Source: Haloarcula rubripromontorii (GTDB taxonomy: Archaea; Halobacteriota; Halobacteria; Halobacteriales; Haloarculaceae). From it: a stretch of 64,000 nucleotides of DNA. The translations under genes were made by a program, and so were the position numbers. Numbering within the stretch: position 1 is the first letter of the stretch; every line of letters begins with the position of its first letter. Shown here piece after piece: positions 17,448 to 26,263 of the stretch. Location: NCBI RefSeq assembly GCF_001280425.1, contig NZ_LIUF01000001.1, forward strand, positions 248,001-312,000, read 5' to 3'. Below the pieces are notes generated by a model. It was given only the letters and a program-made list of their open reading frames with translations. It searched no databases and was not told the origin of the DNA.

Positions 17448-18068
17448 ATGGACCGATGGGTCGACCCCGACGAGGCCGACCCGGCGCAGTGGCGTGGAAG
17501 AGGGCCGTACGACGACCTGCGCCGGGGCGCTGAGACGGTCTCGGTACTCGAACGCGCCCTCCGAACGTCGTTACCATATCAGCACGAGGTCGACATTCAC
17601 CACGACGACGACGTCGCCGAACAGTTCCAGTCCAGTGAGTACGAACACGCACGTGTCATCTACAACAGCGGCGTAGACGCCAACCGGCGGATCAAGCTCC
17701 TTACCCGCGGGGTGCTGTGGGGTGGCGGTGAGACACACCAGCGGTTCCAGGCACAGTACCGCCGACCGCCGCCGCCGGCTGAGTCCGTTCCGTTCGGGGA
17801 GTACACCGTCTGGAGCCGGTACCAGTACGGGACCATCGAACGGACCGACGACGGGCTGACGTTCACCGAGAGCGATGAAACCCCGGACGAATCGCTCCGA
17901 GAACTCGACTGGGGGGCTCTGTTCGACCCGGTTCAGGAACGGCTCGCAGAACTGGAGCTGGTCCGGAATCCCACCTTCGGCAAGTACCGTCTCGAGGAAC
18001 TCGACGAGTGGGAGGCCTACCGAACGCGGTTCCAGTACGACCCCGGCGCGTTCGCCGTCGGCCCCTGA
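17448..18068 (+). CDS. haloarchaeal hypothetical protein
   Basis: This is a 206-residue acidic soluble protein with many Trp, Tyr and Arg. Recognisable stretches are LERALRTSLPYQHEVDIHHDDD, RVIYNSGVDANRRIKLLTRG and FGEYTVWSRYQYGTIERT. It has no Cys, signal peptide or membrane segment. It lies 90 bases after truB and may share its transcript. Codon use and third-position GC are like the neighbours. The family and function are not recognised. Confidence 0.75.
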   Translation: MDRWVDPDEADPAQWRGRGPYDDLRRGAETVSVLERALRTSLPYQHEVDIHHDDDVAEQFQSSEYEHARVIYNSGVDANRRIKLLTRGVLWGGGETHQRFQAQYRRPPPPAESVPFGEYTVWSRYQYGTIERTDDGLTFTESDETPDESLRELDWGALFDPVQERLAELELVRNPTFGKYRLEELDEWEAYRTRFQYDPGAFAVGP

Positions 18069-18113
18069 TTAGTGGCTGTATAATAAACGGGGGAGAAGGC
18101 GTTGCATACGGTC

Positions 18114-18305
18114 ATGACGCACCTACTGACCACGGTCCCGCTCCAGGCCGGCGGCGGGTTCCTCGAACTGGCGTTGCTGTTCCTCGTCCTCGCTGTCGTC
18201 GCCGGACTGGCTGGGCTGGGCGGTATCGCGGGACTCAGCATGCGAATCGCAAAAATACTCGTGGTCGTATTCCTCGTCCTGATGGTCGTTAGCTTCCTGC
18301 TGTGA
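18114..18305 (+). CDS. small two-helix membrane protein (DUF1328-like)
   Basis: This is a 63-residue hydrophobic protein. The ATG at 18114 ([15 protein letters not shown]) was preferred over a TTG four codons upstream. Two membrane helices are visible, [22 protein letters not shown] and [19 protein letters not shown], joined by LSMR. This is the size and layout of the DUF1328 family of small inner-membrane proteins, whose function is unknown. It ends 75 bases before grpE. Confidence 0.8.
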   Translation: MTHLLTTVPLQAGGGFLELALLFLVLAVVAGLAGLGGIAGLSMRIAKILVVVFLVLMVVSFLL

Positions 18306-18379
18306 TGCCGTGTCGGTGGCCAGTGTTACCGCCAGACCGTTTCTGAATCCTTTTATCCACGTGACGACTTCTATCGGGT

Positions 18380-19057
18380 ATGACTGAGCAGGACGCAGCC
18401 GACGACGCGGCCGCGACCGAGGAGTCGACCGCGAGCGAGGCGCAAGCGGACGACGCGGACATCGAGGACGCGCCGGAAGGCGTCGATGCGGACGAAGTCG
18501 ACCTCGGCGAGTTTGATATCGACGACGAATTGGTCGACCGGGTCGCCGAATCGGATCCTGAAGACATCGCCCGGGAACTCTCCGCGCTACGGACGCGCGT
18601 GGACAGCCTCGAATCGCAGGTCGAACAGCAGGACGGCGACATCGAGGAGCTAGAGGAGAAGCTCAAACGCAAGCAAGCGGAGTTCCAGAACTACAAGAAG
18701 CGGATGGACAAGCGCCGCGAGCAGGAACAGAAGCGTGCCACCGAAGACCTCGTAACGCGTCTGCTCGACGTTCGAGACAATCTGGAGCGGGCACTCGACC
18801 AGGACGAGGACACGGACATCAGGGGCGGCGTCGAGTCCACGCTCCGCCAGCTCGACGACGTACTCGACGCAGAGAACGTCGAGGTTATCGACCCCGAGCC
18901 CGGCGAGGACGTGGACCCGACACAGCAGCAGGTGCTGGCCCGCGTCGACAGCGACCAGCCCGAGGGGACCATTGCAGACGTCCACCGGCCCGGCTACGAG
19001 ATGGCCGACAAGGTGTTGCGCGAGGCGCAGGTCACGGTCAGCGAGAGCGAGGAGTAG
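18380..19057 (+). CDS. grpE: nucleotide exchange factor GrpE
   Basis: This is a 225-residue co-chaperone that releases ADP from DnaK. The first 55 residues are an acidic disordered extension rich in Ala, Asp and Glu. A long coiled coil (about 65-115, LESQVEQQDGDIEELEEKL, KRKQAEFQNYKKRMDKRREQ) is followed by RLLDVRDNLERAL and the C-terminal beta domain with GTIADVHRPGYEMADKVLREAQV, the GrpE signature. It stands directly upstream of dnaK in the common archaeal order grpE - dnaK - dnaJ, although dnaJ is separated here by two unrelated genes. Confidence 0.95.
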   Translation: MTEQDAADDAAATEESTASEAQADDADIEDAPEGVDADEVDLGEFDIDDELVDRVAESDPEDIARELSALRTRVDSLESQVEQQDGDIEELEEKLKRKQAEFQNYKKRMDKRREQEQKRATEDLVTRLLDVRDNLERALDQDEDTDIRGGVESTLRQLDDVLDAENVEVIDPEPGEDVDPTQQQVLARVDSDQPEGTIADVHRPGYEMADKVLREAQVTVSESEE

Positions 19058-19129
19058 CGGGCGATATCGACGGTATAGCGGTCGTATAGCGGTACATTAA
19101 ATAATCACCGGTCAGAGAAGACTATCGAG

Positions 19130-19196
19130 TATAAAACCGCCCGGAGGAGGTCCCTTTGTCCGTTTTTCCAATCAGTACATCTAGCAACTTTTAACC
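19130..19196 (+). promoter_or_regulatory. dnaK: dnaK promoter region with two box A candidates
   Basis: The 165-base spacer upstream of dnaK holds TATAAAA (19130-19136) and ACTTTTAACC (19187-19196). The second lies 27-36 bases before the ATG at 19223, which would give a very short leader. The first would give a leader of about 65 bases. Two box A elements suggest dual promoters, plausible for a heat-shock gene. Confidence 0.5.
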
Positions 19197-19222
19197 GGCC
19201 CAATCCGCTATGAGCGGGTAAG

Positions 19223-21124
19223 ATGGCGAGCAACAAGATTCTGGGTATCGACCTTGGGACCACGAACAGCGCGTTCGCGGTCATGGAAGGTGGCGACCCC
19301 GAAATCATTGTCAACGGCGAAGGCGAGCGGACAACACCGTCCGTCGTCGCGTTCGACGACGGCGAGCGACTCGTCGGGAAGCCGGCGAAGAACCAGGCGG
19401 TAAAGAACCCCGACGAGACGATCCAGTCGATCAAGCGCCACATGGGCGAAGACGACTACACGGTCGAACTGGACGGCGAGGAGTACACGCCGGAGCAGGT
19501 CTCGGCGATGATTCTCCAGAAGATCAAACACGACGCCGAGGAGTACCTCGGCGACGAGATCGAGAAGGCGGTTATTACCGTCCCGGCCTATTTCAACGAC
19601 CGACAGCGCCAGGCGACCAAGGACGCCGGCGAAATCGCTGGCTTCGAGGTCGAGCGCATCGTCAACGAGCCGACCGCGGCCGCGATGGCCTACGGTCTCG
19701 ATGACGAGTCCGACCAGACCGTTCTCGTGTACGATCTCGGTGGCGGCACCTTCGATGTCTCTGTCCTCGACCTCGGTGGCGGCGTCTACGAGGTCGTCGC
19801 CACGAACGGGGACAACGACCTCGGTGGCGACGACTGGGACCACGCCATCATCGACTATCTGGCCGACGAGTTCGAGGCCGAACACGGCATCGACCTCCGC
19901 GACGACCGGCAGGCGCTCCAGCGGCTGACCGAGGCCGCCGAAGAGGCCAAGATCGAACTCTCCTCGCGCAAGGAGACCCGCATCAACCTCCCGTTCATCG
20001 CGACCACAGACGACGGCCCGCTGGACCTCGAACAGAAGATCACGCGTGCGAAGTTCGAGTCCCTGACCGAGGATCTCATCGAGCGCACCGTCGGCCCGAC
20101 GGAGCAAGCGCTTGCCGACGCGGACTACACCAAAAGCGACATCGACGAGGTCATCCTCGTCGGTGGCTCGACGCGGATGCCACAGGTGCAGGACCAGGTC
20201 GAGGAGATGACCGGGCAGGAACCGAAGAAGAACGTCAACCCCGACGAGGCCGTCGCACTGGGCGCGGCCATTCAGGCCGGCGTCCTCTCCGGCGACGTGG
20301 ACGACATCGTCCTGCTCGACGTGACGCCGCTGTCGCTGGGTGTCGAGGTCAAGGGCGGCCTCTTCGAGCGGCTCATCGACAAGAACACCACCATCCCGAC
20401 CGAGGAATCGAAGATCTTCACGACCGCACAGGACAACCAGACGCAAGTCCAGATCCGTGTCTTCCAAGGCGAGCGTGAAATCGCCGAAGAGAACGAACTG
20501 CTCGGCGCGTTCGCGCTCTCGGGCATCCCGCCGGCCCCCGCCGGCACCCCCCAGATTGAAGTGTCGTTCAACATCGACGAGAACGGCATCGTCAACGTCG
20601 AAGCCGAGGACAAGGGCTCGGGCAACAAGGAGGACATCACCATCGAAGGCGGTGCCGGTCTCTCCGACGAGCAGATCGAGGAGATGCAACAGGAGGCCGA
20701 ACAGCACGCCGAAGAGGACGAACAGCGCCGCGAGCGTATCGAAGCCCGCAACGAGGCCGAGGCGTCCGTCCGCCGCGCCGAGACGCTCCTCGACGAAAAC
20801 GAGGAGGAGATAGACGACGACCTCCGGGCCGACATCGAGGCCAAAATCGAGGACGTCGAGGAGGTCCTCGAAGACGAGGACGCCACGAAAGAGGACTACG
20901 AGGAAGTCACCGAGACCCTGAGCGAGGAACTGCAGGAGATCGGCAAGCAAATGTATCAGGATCAGGCCCAGCAGGCCGCAGGCGGCGCCGCGGGCGCTGG
21001 TCCGGGTGGCGCGGCCGGCCCCGGCGGTGCTGCCGGACCGGGCGGCGCAGCAGGCGGCGCGGCCGGACAGGGTGAGGAGTACGTCGACGCCGACTTCGAA
21101 GACGTCGACGACGAAGACGAATAA
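19223..21124 (+). CDS. dnaK: molecular chaperone DnaK (Hsp70)
   Basis: This is a 633-residue Hsp70. The ATPase domain (1-about 365) starts [21 protein letters not shown]. It lacks the N-terminal insert of Gram-negative DnaK, as is usual in archaea and Gram-positives. Signatures include [17 protein letters not shown] and [14 protein letters not shown]. The substrate-binding domain follows [14 protein letters not shown], and the helical lid is rich in Glu. The C-terminus is a Gly/Ala/Pro repeat (GPGGAAG units) ending in acidic [15 protein letters not shown]. It acts with the GrpE and DnaJ encoded nearby in protein folding. Confidence 0.97.
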   Translation: MASNKILGIDLGTTNSAFAVMEGGDPEIIVNGEGERTTPSVVAFDDGERLVGKPAKNQAVKNPDETIQSIKRHMGEDDYTVELDGEEYTPEQVSAMILQKIKHDAEEYLGDEIEKAVITVPAYFNDRQRQATKDAGEIAGFEVERIVNEPTAAAMAYGLDDESDQTVLVYDLGGGTFDVSVLDLGGGVYEVVATNGDNDLGGDDWDHAIIDYLADEFEAEHGIDLRDDRQALQRLTEAAEEAKIELSSRKETRINLPFIATTDDGPLDLEQKITRAKFESLTEDLIERTVGPTEQALADADYTKSDIDEVILVGGSTRMPQVQDQVEEMTGQEPKKNVNPDEAVALGAAIQAGVLSGDVDDIVLLDVTPLSLGVEVKGGLFERLIDKNTTIPTEESKIFTTAQDNQTQVQIRVFQGEREIAEENELLGAFALSGIPPAPAGTPQIEVSFNIDENGIVNVEAEDKGSGNKEDITIEGGAGLSDEQIEEMQQEAEQHAEEDEQRRERIEARNEAEASVRRAETLLDENEEEIDDDLRADIEAKIEDVEEVLEDEDATKEDYEEVTETLSEELQEIGKQMYQDQAQQAAGGAAGAGPGGAAGPGGAAGPGGAAGGAAGQGEEYVDADFEDVDDEDE

Positions 21125-21536
21125 CGCAGATCACATCGCTTTCGTCAGTATAACGGAGTGGAAGCTGACCGACTGGCAGGCCATCACCGAACTGTGACCG
21201 GCTGGCACAGTCACGCCAGTTCGGTCTAGTACTGTGAGGTGGTCGAAGCAAAGTGCAGTGGCGAAAGTGACCGTTCGTCGCCTGTCTGTACGTGGTTGAA
21301 CTGCCGAGCAGGAGTCGTCTAACCGGAGCGTTCTCCTCAGAAGTTACTGTACTGTGAGCCAGTCCAGCTGCGACAGGATGTCACGTTCGGAGCGGCTCTG
21401 TATCGATGCAGCTCCAGCCCCGACAAGAGGGTCGATGTTCGGGTCAAGCAAACTTAGTTGCCCTCTCCAATATATACGAAAACTGACTTGTAAATTAATC
21501 GTAGAATTAATATGTTTGACTAACACAGTTCTAGTA
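21125..21536. other. intergenic region with stem-loop and short direct repeat
   Basis: There is no convincing gene in this 412-base stretch. An inverted repeat with 9-base perfect arms (ACCGAACTG at 21186-21194, CAGTTCGGT at 21217-21225) has a second pairing inside it (GTGAC/GTCAC), giving a strong stem of about 40 bases some 60 bases after dnaK. GTACTGTGAG occurs twice, at 21229-21238 and 21349-21358. The last 80 bases are AT-rich and probably hold the promoter of the HalOD1 gene. Confidence 0.5.
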
Positions 21537-21845
21537 ATGAGTGGGTCCGACAGCCAGCCCGGCCGGCCATCTGACGACCCGGACACGCTCCATATGGAGT
21601 TCGACTGGAACGCGGTCTCACCGTCAGTAGCAGTCGTACAAACGGTCGCAATCGCGGCTGACCGGGAGGCCACAGAGCTGTCGCCGCTCATCGAAACGCT
21701 CGATCCGGACGCGCTCGATCAACTATTTGTTCAGTCGTCAGGGCCAGACAGTACCGTCTCGCTTTCGTTTCGGTTGGGCAAGTACGCAGTAACCGTGACC
21801 GGAACCGGGGACGTGTATGTCCGAGCCGAGTCTGTCAGTTTGTGA
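21537..21845 (+). CDS. HalOD1 output-domain protein
   Basis: This is a 102-residue protein starting at ATG 21537. Residues 20-100 fit the HalOD1 output domain: a first strand HMEFDWNAVSPSVAVVQTVA, a helix, then LSPLIETLDPDALDQLF and a two-strand end VSLSFRLGKYAVTVTGTGDVYV. These domains are common in haloarchaea, alone or fused to receiver domains, and are thought to relay signals. The exact partner is unknown. The AT-rich upstream region (AATATATACG, 21470s; AATTAAT repeats) suggests its own promoter. Confidence 0.85.
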   Translation: MSGSDSQPGRPSDDPDTLHMEFDWNAVSPSVAVVQTVAIAADREATELSPLIETLDPDALDQLFVQSSGPDSTVSLSFRLGKYAVTVTGTGDVYVRAESVSL

Positions 21846-21929
21846 CTGCGCGCGCGGAAGGAACACCACCGTCGAAGCCCAAGAACGCTTCTCGGAACCG
21901 CTCTGGCGGCGCTCCCTGTGAGGAAACAG

Positions 21930-22448
21930 TCAGCCGGTCTCATTCCCGAGCGTTACTGTATCGAGCGTCGTCGTCCGCTCGTCGGGCGCACCGAGCGGCC
22001 GGCCGGTCCATCGGACAGCGACGGTGTCGCCGCTATCGAGATAGAAGCCGACCGAGATGTCGCCATCAAGGTAGTTCCCGTCACCGTCCGAGTCCACGCG
22101 CGGGTCGTCAACAACGACCGTGTCGCCGGAGCCGACGGGCAATTGGTCCGCCTCAGCCCACGTCAGCGTAGTCGAGCGGTTCCGGTCGGTGTCGGTGACG
22201 ACGAGCGCCACCGCGTGCGTGCTGGTGTCCGTGAGACGGTCTCCGTCGGTGTGGGTGAGCGTGACTGTCCCCGCCTCGGCATCGAACTGGCCGTCGATGG
22301 TGACCGACGGCGACGCCGTCCGCAGGTCAGCGCCGGGGCCGACGACGAGTGCGACCAGTCCGACGACGGCCAGCGCCGCGAGCCCCCAGACTGCGACTCG
22401 CTCGACCGTGACGAGACCCCGGTGACCACGCGACGACTCAGGACTCAT
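21930..22448 (-). CDS. type IV pilin-like / DUF1628-type secreted protein
   Basis: This is a 172-residue protein with one N-terminal membrane segment (VAVWGLAALAVVGLVALVVGPG, about 18-40) preceded by Arg and Gly residues. The outer domain contains GTVTLTHTDGDRLTDTSTHAVAL, close to the conserved thread of haloarchaeal pilin-like proteins (V-x-I/L-T-H-x-G-G-D), and a Ca-like acidic loop VDSDGDGNYLDGD. The N-terminal segment could be a class III signal or simply an anchor. It is divergent from dnaJ. Assignment to pilins is by this motif only. Confidence 0.75.
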   Translation of the reverse strand: MSPESSRGHRGLVTVERVAVWGLAALAVVGLVALVVGPGADLRTASPSVTIDGQFDAEAGTVTLTHTDGDRLTDTSTHAVALVVTDTDRNRSTTLTWAEADQLPVGSGDTVVVDDPRVDSDGDGNYLDGDISVGFYLDSGDTVAVRWTGRPLGAPDERTTTLDTVTLGNETG

Positions 22449-22559
22449 TGCCCGAATCCTCCCCCGGCACGAAAATAAGCGCCCCGGTACGGGCCGAACA
22501 CGACTAATCGGTAACCCGTTCTTTTGAAGTAGCTCAATCGTCTAAGCCTTGTACAACGA

Positions 22560-23714
22560 ATGAGTCAGGATTTCTACGAGATACTGGGTGTCTCTCGGGA
22601 CGCCTCCGAAGACGAGATCAAGGAGGCCTATCGAGAGAAAGCCCGGGAATACCACCCGGACGTGAGCGACGATCCCGACGCCGAAGAGAAGTTCAAGCAG
22701 GCCAAGAAGGCCAAGGAGGTCCTCACCGACGAGGAGAAGCGCCAGATGTACGACCAGATGGGCCACGAGCGCTTCGAGCAGGCCGAGAAGCGCGGCGGCG
22801 CTGGCGGTGGCGGCGGCCGCGGCGGGATGGGCGGGGACCCGTTCGGTGGCGGCGCTGGCGGTTTCGATATGCAGGATATCTTCGACCAGTTCTTCGGAGG
22901 CGGCGGCCGCGGCGGGCGCGGTGGCAGCCGACGGCGACAGGGACAGGACCTCCAGACGAGACTAGAGATCGACCTCGAAGAGGCCTACAACGGCGCAACG
23001 AAGCAGCTGAACGTCACTCGGCCGGAAGCCTGCGACGACTGTGACGGGGCCGGTCATCCACCGGGAGCCGACTCACAGACCTGTCCGGAGTGTAACGGCC
23101 AGGGCCAGACGACACAGGTCCAGCAGACGCCGATGGGACGGGTTCAGCAGACGACGACCTGCCGCCGGTGTGAGGGCGAAGGGACACTGTACGACGAAAC
23201 GTGTTCGACCTGCCGGGGCAACGGCGTCGTCCAGAACGACGCGAGCCTCGAAGTCGAGATCCCGTCCGGTATCGCCGACGGACAGACGCTCCGGATGGAG
23301 CGTGAGGGCGCGCCCGGGGAACACGGCGGCCCGAACGGAGACCTGCTCATCGAGGTGAGCGTCCGCGACCACCCGGACTTCGAGCGCGACGGTGACGACC
23401 TGCAACACCAACAGGCCATCTCGTTCCCGCAGGCCGTCTTCGGCGACAACATCACCGTCCCGACGCTGGACGGCGAGGTCGAGGTCGACGTGCCAAGCGG
23501 TACCCAGAGCGGTGAGGTGTTCCGTCTAGAGGGCAAGGGTATGCCCCGACTCCGCCGCCGCGGCCGGGGAGACCTCTACGTGCAGGTGCAAGTCGTCACA
23601 CCCGACAGCCTGAATGCCGAACAGAAAGAGGCCCTCGAACAGTTCGCGGAGGCCGGCGGCGAAGAGGTCGACGTCGAGGAAGGTTTCTTCGAAAAGCTGA
23701 AGAACTCGCTGTAG
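22560..23714 (+). CDS. dnaJ: chaperone DnaJ (Hsp40)
   Basis: This is a 384-residue full-length DnaJ. The J domain (1-70) has the HPD tripeptide at residues 32-34. A Gly-rich G/F region (about 77-125) follows. The zinc domain has four CxxCxGxG repeats (CDDCDGAG, CPECNGQG, CRRCEGEG, CSTCRGNG), then the C-terminal peptide-binding region. It delivers substrates to DnaK and stimulates its ATPase. The stop at 23714 abuts the stop of the convergent MazG-like gene with no spacer. Confidence 0.96.
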   Translation: MSQDFYEILGVSRDASEDEIKEAYREKAREYHPDVSDDPDAEEKFKQAKKAKEVLTDEEKRQMYDQMGHERFEQAEKRGGAGGGGGRGGMGGDPFGGGAGGFDMQDIFDQFFGGGGRGGRGGSRRRQGQDLQTRLEIDLEEAYNGATKQLNVTRPEACDDCDGAGHPPGADSQTCPECNGQGQTTQVQQTPMGRVQQTTTCRRCEGEGTLYDETCSTCRGNGVVQNDASLEVEIPSGIADGQTLRMEREGAPGEHGGPNGDLLIEVSVRDHPDFERDGDDLQHQQAISFPQAVFGDNITVPTLDGEVEVDVPSGTQSGEVFRLEGKGMPRLRRRGRGDLYVQVQVVTPDSLNAEQKEALEQFAEAGGEEVDVEEGFFEKLKNSL

Positions 23715-24020
23715 TCAGCCGTCACTCTCCGACGTCTCGCTTGCTCCGGATTGGCCCTCGTATTTCGTAAGCGCCGACGAAAGCGCGGCATCGGCGTCGA
23801 TATCGAGTTGCACGCACAGCGCGAGGAGTGCAAATAGAGCGTCGCCGAGTTCCTCCTCCCGTACCGACAGTGCGGCCGAATCAGTACCGTAGCCGGTCGT
23901 CTCGTTGACTGTGGCCGCAATATCCCCGAGTTCAGTCACTACATCGAGCAGTCGGTAGGCGGGCGGCGTGTCGATGTCGCTCTGGCTGAGTACGTCAGCG
24001 ATCTGTTGTTGTCGTTTCAT
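23715..24020 (-). CDS. MazG-like nucleotide pyrophosphohydrolase
   Basis: This is a 101-residue all-alpha protein. ELGDIAATVNE near residue 30 and REEELGDALFALLALCVQLDID near residue 53 match the MazG fold, in which EExxE and ExxD residues bind magnesium for hydrolysis of (d)NTPs to monophosphates. The length is that of single-domain MazG-like proteins. It is convergent with dnaJ, stop to stop. The true substrate cannot be told from sequence. Confidence 0.85.
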   Translation of the reverse strand: MKRQQQIADVLSQSDIDTPPAYRLLDVVTELGDIAATVNETTGYGTDSAALSVREEELGDALFALLALCVQLDIDADAALSSALTKYEGQSGASETSESDG

Positions 24021-24098
24021 TTACGGGCAGTGGAGGAGCCCACTCACATCCGCTTTGTGGCCGCGCTGTTTTTCATCGGTGGGACCGAACGACGACGT

Positions 24099-24848
24099 AT
24101 GCAGGTACTCGGTGACCTTGTCGCGCAGGCCCGCGACCGCGACGGCGTCCTCTTTCGTTCGCCGGAGCGGGCGACGCCGTACAGCTACTCCGATTTCGCC
24201 ACGAACGCCTGGAAAGGTGGGAACCTGCTGCGGCACTACGGCGTCCGACACGGGACGCGGGTCGCCGTCGTTGTCGGTCCCAAAGAGCCAACCGACAACG
24301 ATCGACCGGGTTACCTCCGGGACGCCCCGGACGCACTGCTTGCCTTCCTCGCAGCGGCGCTCGACGGCGCAATCGTCGATATGGACCCGCCGAACGCGGT
24401 CGACGCGACGGCGCTCGTCGCGCCGGCAGCGTGGCTCGACCGCTACGCGCAGGGACCGGGAACCAAGGGACTGGCCTACGGCGGTCCGGTCGATGACCCG
24501 ACAATCGCCCAGTTTGAGCGAGAACTGTGGAGCGAGAACCCGCTTCAGCCACCGGGTGAGGTCGCGCCTGACGACGCTGTCCTGGCAGCTGACAAGACGT
24601 ACACGCACGGCGAACTCATGGCCGAAAGCGGCCGCGTCGTCGCCGACTACGACATCGACGCAGAGACGACCGTCGCGCTTCGGGCACCGATGACAACTGC
24701 AGGCGCGGTCGTCGCCGGACTGCTCGCACCGATGCGGACCGGTGCGACAGTTGTGTTCGGCGGCGACGAGGCTGCGGATGTCGCTGTTGCTGACGGGGAC
24801 GTGCCAGAGGAAATCGTTGTTCGACCGGGCGACGCAACACCGTCGTAG
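24099..24848 (+). CDS. short acyl-CoA-synthetase-like haloarchaeal protein
   Basis: This is a 249-residue protein starting at ATG 24099 (MQVLGDLVAQARDRDG). FRSPERATPYSYSDFATNAWK followed by NLLRHYGVRHGTRVAVVVG looks like the first strands of an adenylate-forming (AMP-binding) domain. A similar pattern recurs near residue 170 (KTYTHGELMAESGRVVADY, TTVALRAPM, MRTGATVVFGG). The ATP-binding P-loop signature and the C-terminal lid of true acyl-CoA synthetases are missing and the length is under half. It is therefore probably not a functional synthetase. It may bind a nucleotide or act as a subunit. Confidence 0.75.
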   Translation: MQVLGDLVAQARDRDGVLFRSPERATPYSYSDFATNAWKGGNLLRHYGVRHGTRVAVVVGPKEPTDNDRPGYLRDAPDALLAFLAAALDGAIVDMDPPNAVDATALVAPAAWLDRYAQGPGTKGLAYGGPVDDPTIAQFERELWSENPLQPPGEVAPDDAVLAADKTYTHGELMAESGRVVADYDIDAETTVALRAPMTTAGAVVAGLLAPMRTGATVVFGGDEAADVAVADGDVPEEIVVRPGDATPS

Positions 24849-24996
24849 CGACCCGGCAGCCGTTCGGCATTGATGTGCTCAGCGGGTACGCGGCACTCGC
24901 CGTGTTGATGTGAGGAAGAAGCGGACCCGCTGGTCAGTCCGTTGAAGGCACTGTTGCTTTCTTAAAGAATTTATTCGTCCGGCTACAATCGGACGT

Positions 24997-25182
24997 ATGG
25001 ATTTTGACTTCGTGTCAGCAGTTGCCCCACTCGTCGTGATTGTCGCCGTCGCGGCGGTCGCGCTCACGAGGGTGATGACGTCCTCGACAGTGTTCATGAT
25101 GGTGCTGCCCTCGATGATCGTCTTCTCCGTCGTTGCGTTCTTCTTCGGAATGAAACACGGCGAGTTCCGCGCCAGTCCGTAA
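24997..25182 (+). CDS. small membrane protein
   Basis: This is a 61-residue protein with two membrane helices (AVAPLVVIVAVAAVALTRVM and VFMMVLPSMIVFSVVAFFFG) and a short basic tail KHGEFRASP. ATTTATTC about 25-30 bases upstream is a plausible box A. Similar small two-helix proteins are widespread in haloarchaea with no known function. Neighbouring genes give no clue. Confidence 0.75.
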   Translation: MDFDFVSAVAPLVVIVAVAAVALTRVMTSSTVFMMVLPSMIVFSVVAFFFGMKHGEFRASP

Positions 25183-25395
25183 CCACTCTCAGGCCGCGAG
25201 GTCACGGACCAACGACCCTGAGTTACTCCGATTTCAATGTCACTCGGTTACCGGCAGGGCTGCGTCTTGGCTGATATAGGTCTGTCTGAAGACTCACTGT
25301 CAGACGACAAAATCCCACGACGTTCGGGAAGTACCTCGTCGAACTCAAGACCGGGCTGTCGCCGGAGCCGAGGTCGTCTACACGGGGCTTTGCCG
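25183..25395. other. intergenic region with possible decayed coding remnant
   Basis: No intact gene is present. Around 25320-25390, one frame reads FGKYLVELKTGLSPE and continues in a shifted frame as AEVVYTGLCRY, with codon-like composition. This looks like the end of a former gene with a one-base shift. The family was not recognised. Confidence 0.3.
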
Positions 25396-26145
25396 TTACT
25401 CAGTCGGGCGGACGAAGTCCGCAAGCGTCACCAACACGCCGAGTACCCACCCTAGCGGGATGGAGATACCGAGCCAGATGATGACGTAGGCGATGCCTTC
25501 CCGGTCGAAATTCTCGATGAAGAACTCCGCGACGCCGACGGCGGCCAGCACCTCGTAGAGGAACCACCGAGACAGCGAGTCGCTTGCGGGAATGACGACC
25601 GAGGCGACAGTCGTCGAGTACAGCGCGGCGACGACCGGCGGCAGGAAGATAGCTGTCATAGCGAACGGATACGCCAGTGCGACCGTCGTCCCGCGGCCGC
25701 CGACCCGCCGGAACGTGACAGCCAGTGCGGCCGACAGTGTCGCAACGCCGCCGGCGACAGCAACGGCGGTGAACCCACCCGACACGAGGTTGATGCTCCC
25801 CGGTTCGAGTCGCGCGAGCGCCGCCAGACCGCCCCAGGCGAGGACGGAAAGGAGAACGACGCCAACAACACCCAGACGGGTCGCCGTGCCGTCGATGCGG
25901 CGGGTCTGGTAGCGAAGGACGACGCCACACAGTACTAGCGGATACACCAGCGCGATGACTGGGACCCCGAGCGCAGACCAGAGGTGATAGAGAGCCAGCC
26001 CGATCGAGGAGTCCGGTGTCCACGTCCCGAGGACGGTGTCGTTAGCGTTTCGCTGGCGTGGATACACGAGTTCCATCCACGTTTCGTGTAATCTATTGAG
26101 GTCGATACGGATCCCGCCGACGACCCCGTGGCTTCCGGTAGACAT
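25396..26145 (-). CDS. polytopic membrane protein, haloarchaeal
   Basis: This is a 249-residue protein with about six membrane segments: LGVPVIALVYPLVLCGVVL, LGVVGVVLLSVLAWGGLAAL, FTAVAVAGGVATLSAALAV, FAMTAIFLPPVVAALY, and a final pair ending WLGISIPLGWVLGVLVTLADF. The first 60 residues before the first segment are polar and could face outside. It has no transport signature, Cys pair or ATPase partner. It is divergent from the halocyanin gene with about 120 bases between starts. The function is unknown. Confidence 0.75.
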   Translation of the reverse strand: MSTGSHGVVGGIRIDLNRLHETWMELVYPRQRNANDTVLGTWTPDSSIGLALYHLWSALGVPVIALVYPLVLCGVVLRYQTRRIDGTATRLGVVGVVLLSVLAWGGLAALARLEPGSINLVSGGFTAVAVAGGVATLSAALAVTFRRVGGRGTTVALAYPFAMTAIFLPPVVAALYSTTVASVVIPASDSLSRWFLYEVLAAVGVAEFFIENFDREGIAYVIIWLGISIPLGWVLGVLVTLADFVRPTE

Positions 26146-26263
26146 ACCGGTGGTTTCGTTCTACCGGCGTTAAATGTTTCACGGCACCTGTGACTGTTGT
26201 GTGATTGCGCTGCGCCGATTCGAAACCGACATATTCAGGACGGGGAGTCCCAAACGGTCAGGT

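Noticed and set aside
19208-20950. Long minus-strand open frame opposite dnaK
   Set aside because: It is the usual GC-bias shadow of a strongly acidic coding sequence, with no start context or domain.
21229-21358. Complete insertion sequence after dnaK
   Set aside because: No transposase frame and only a 10-base direct repeat; not enough to call an IS element.
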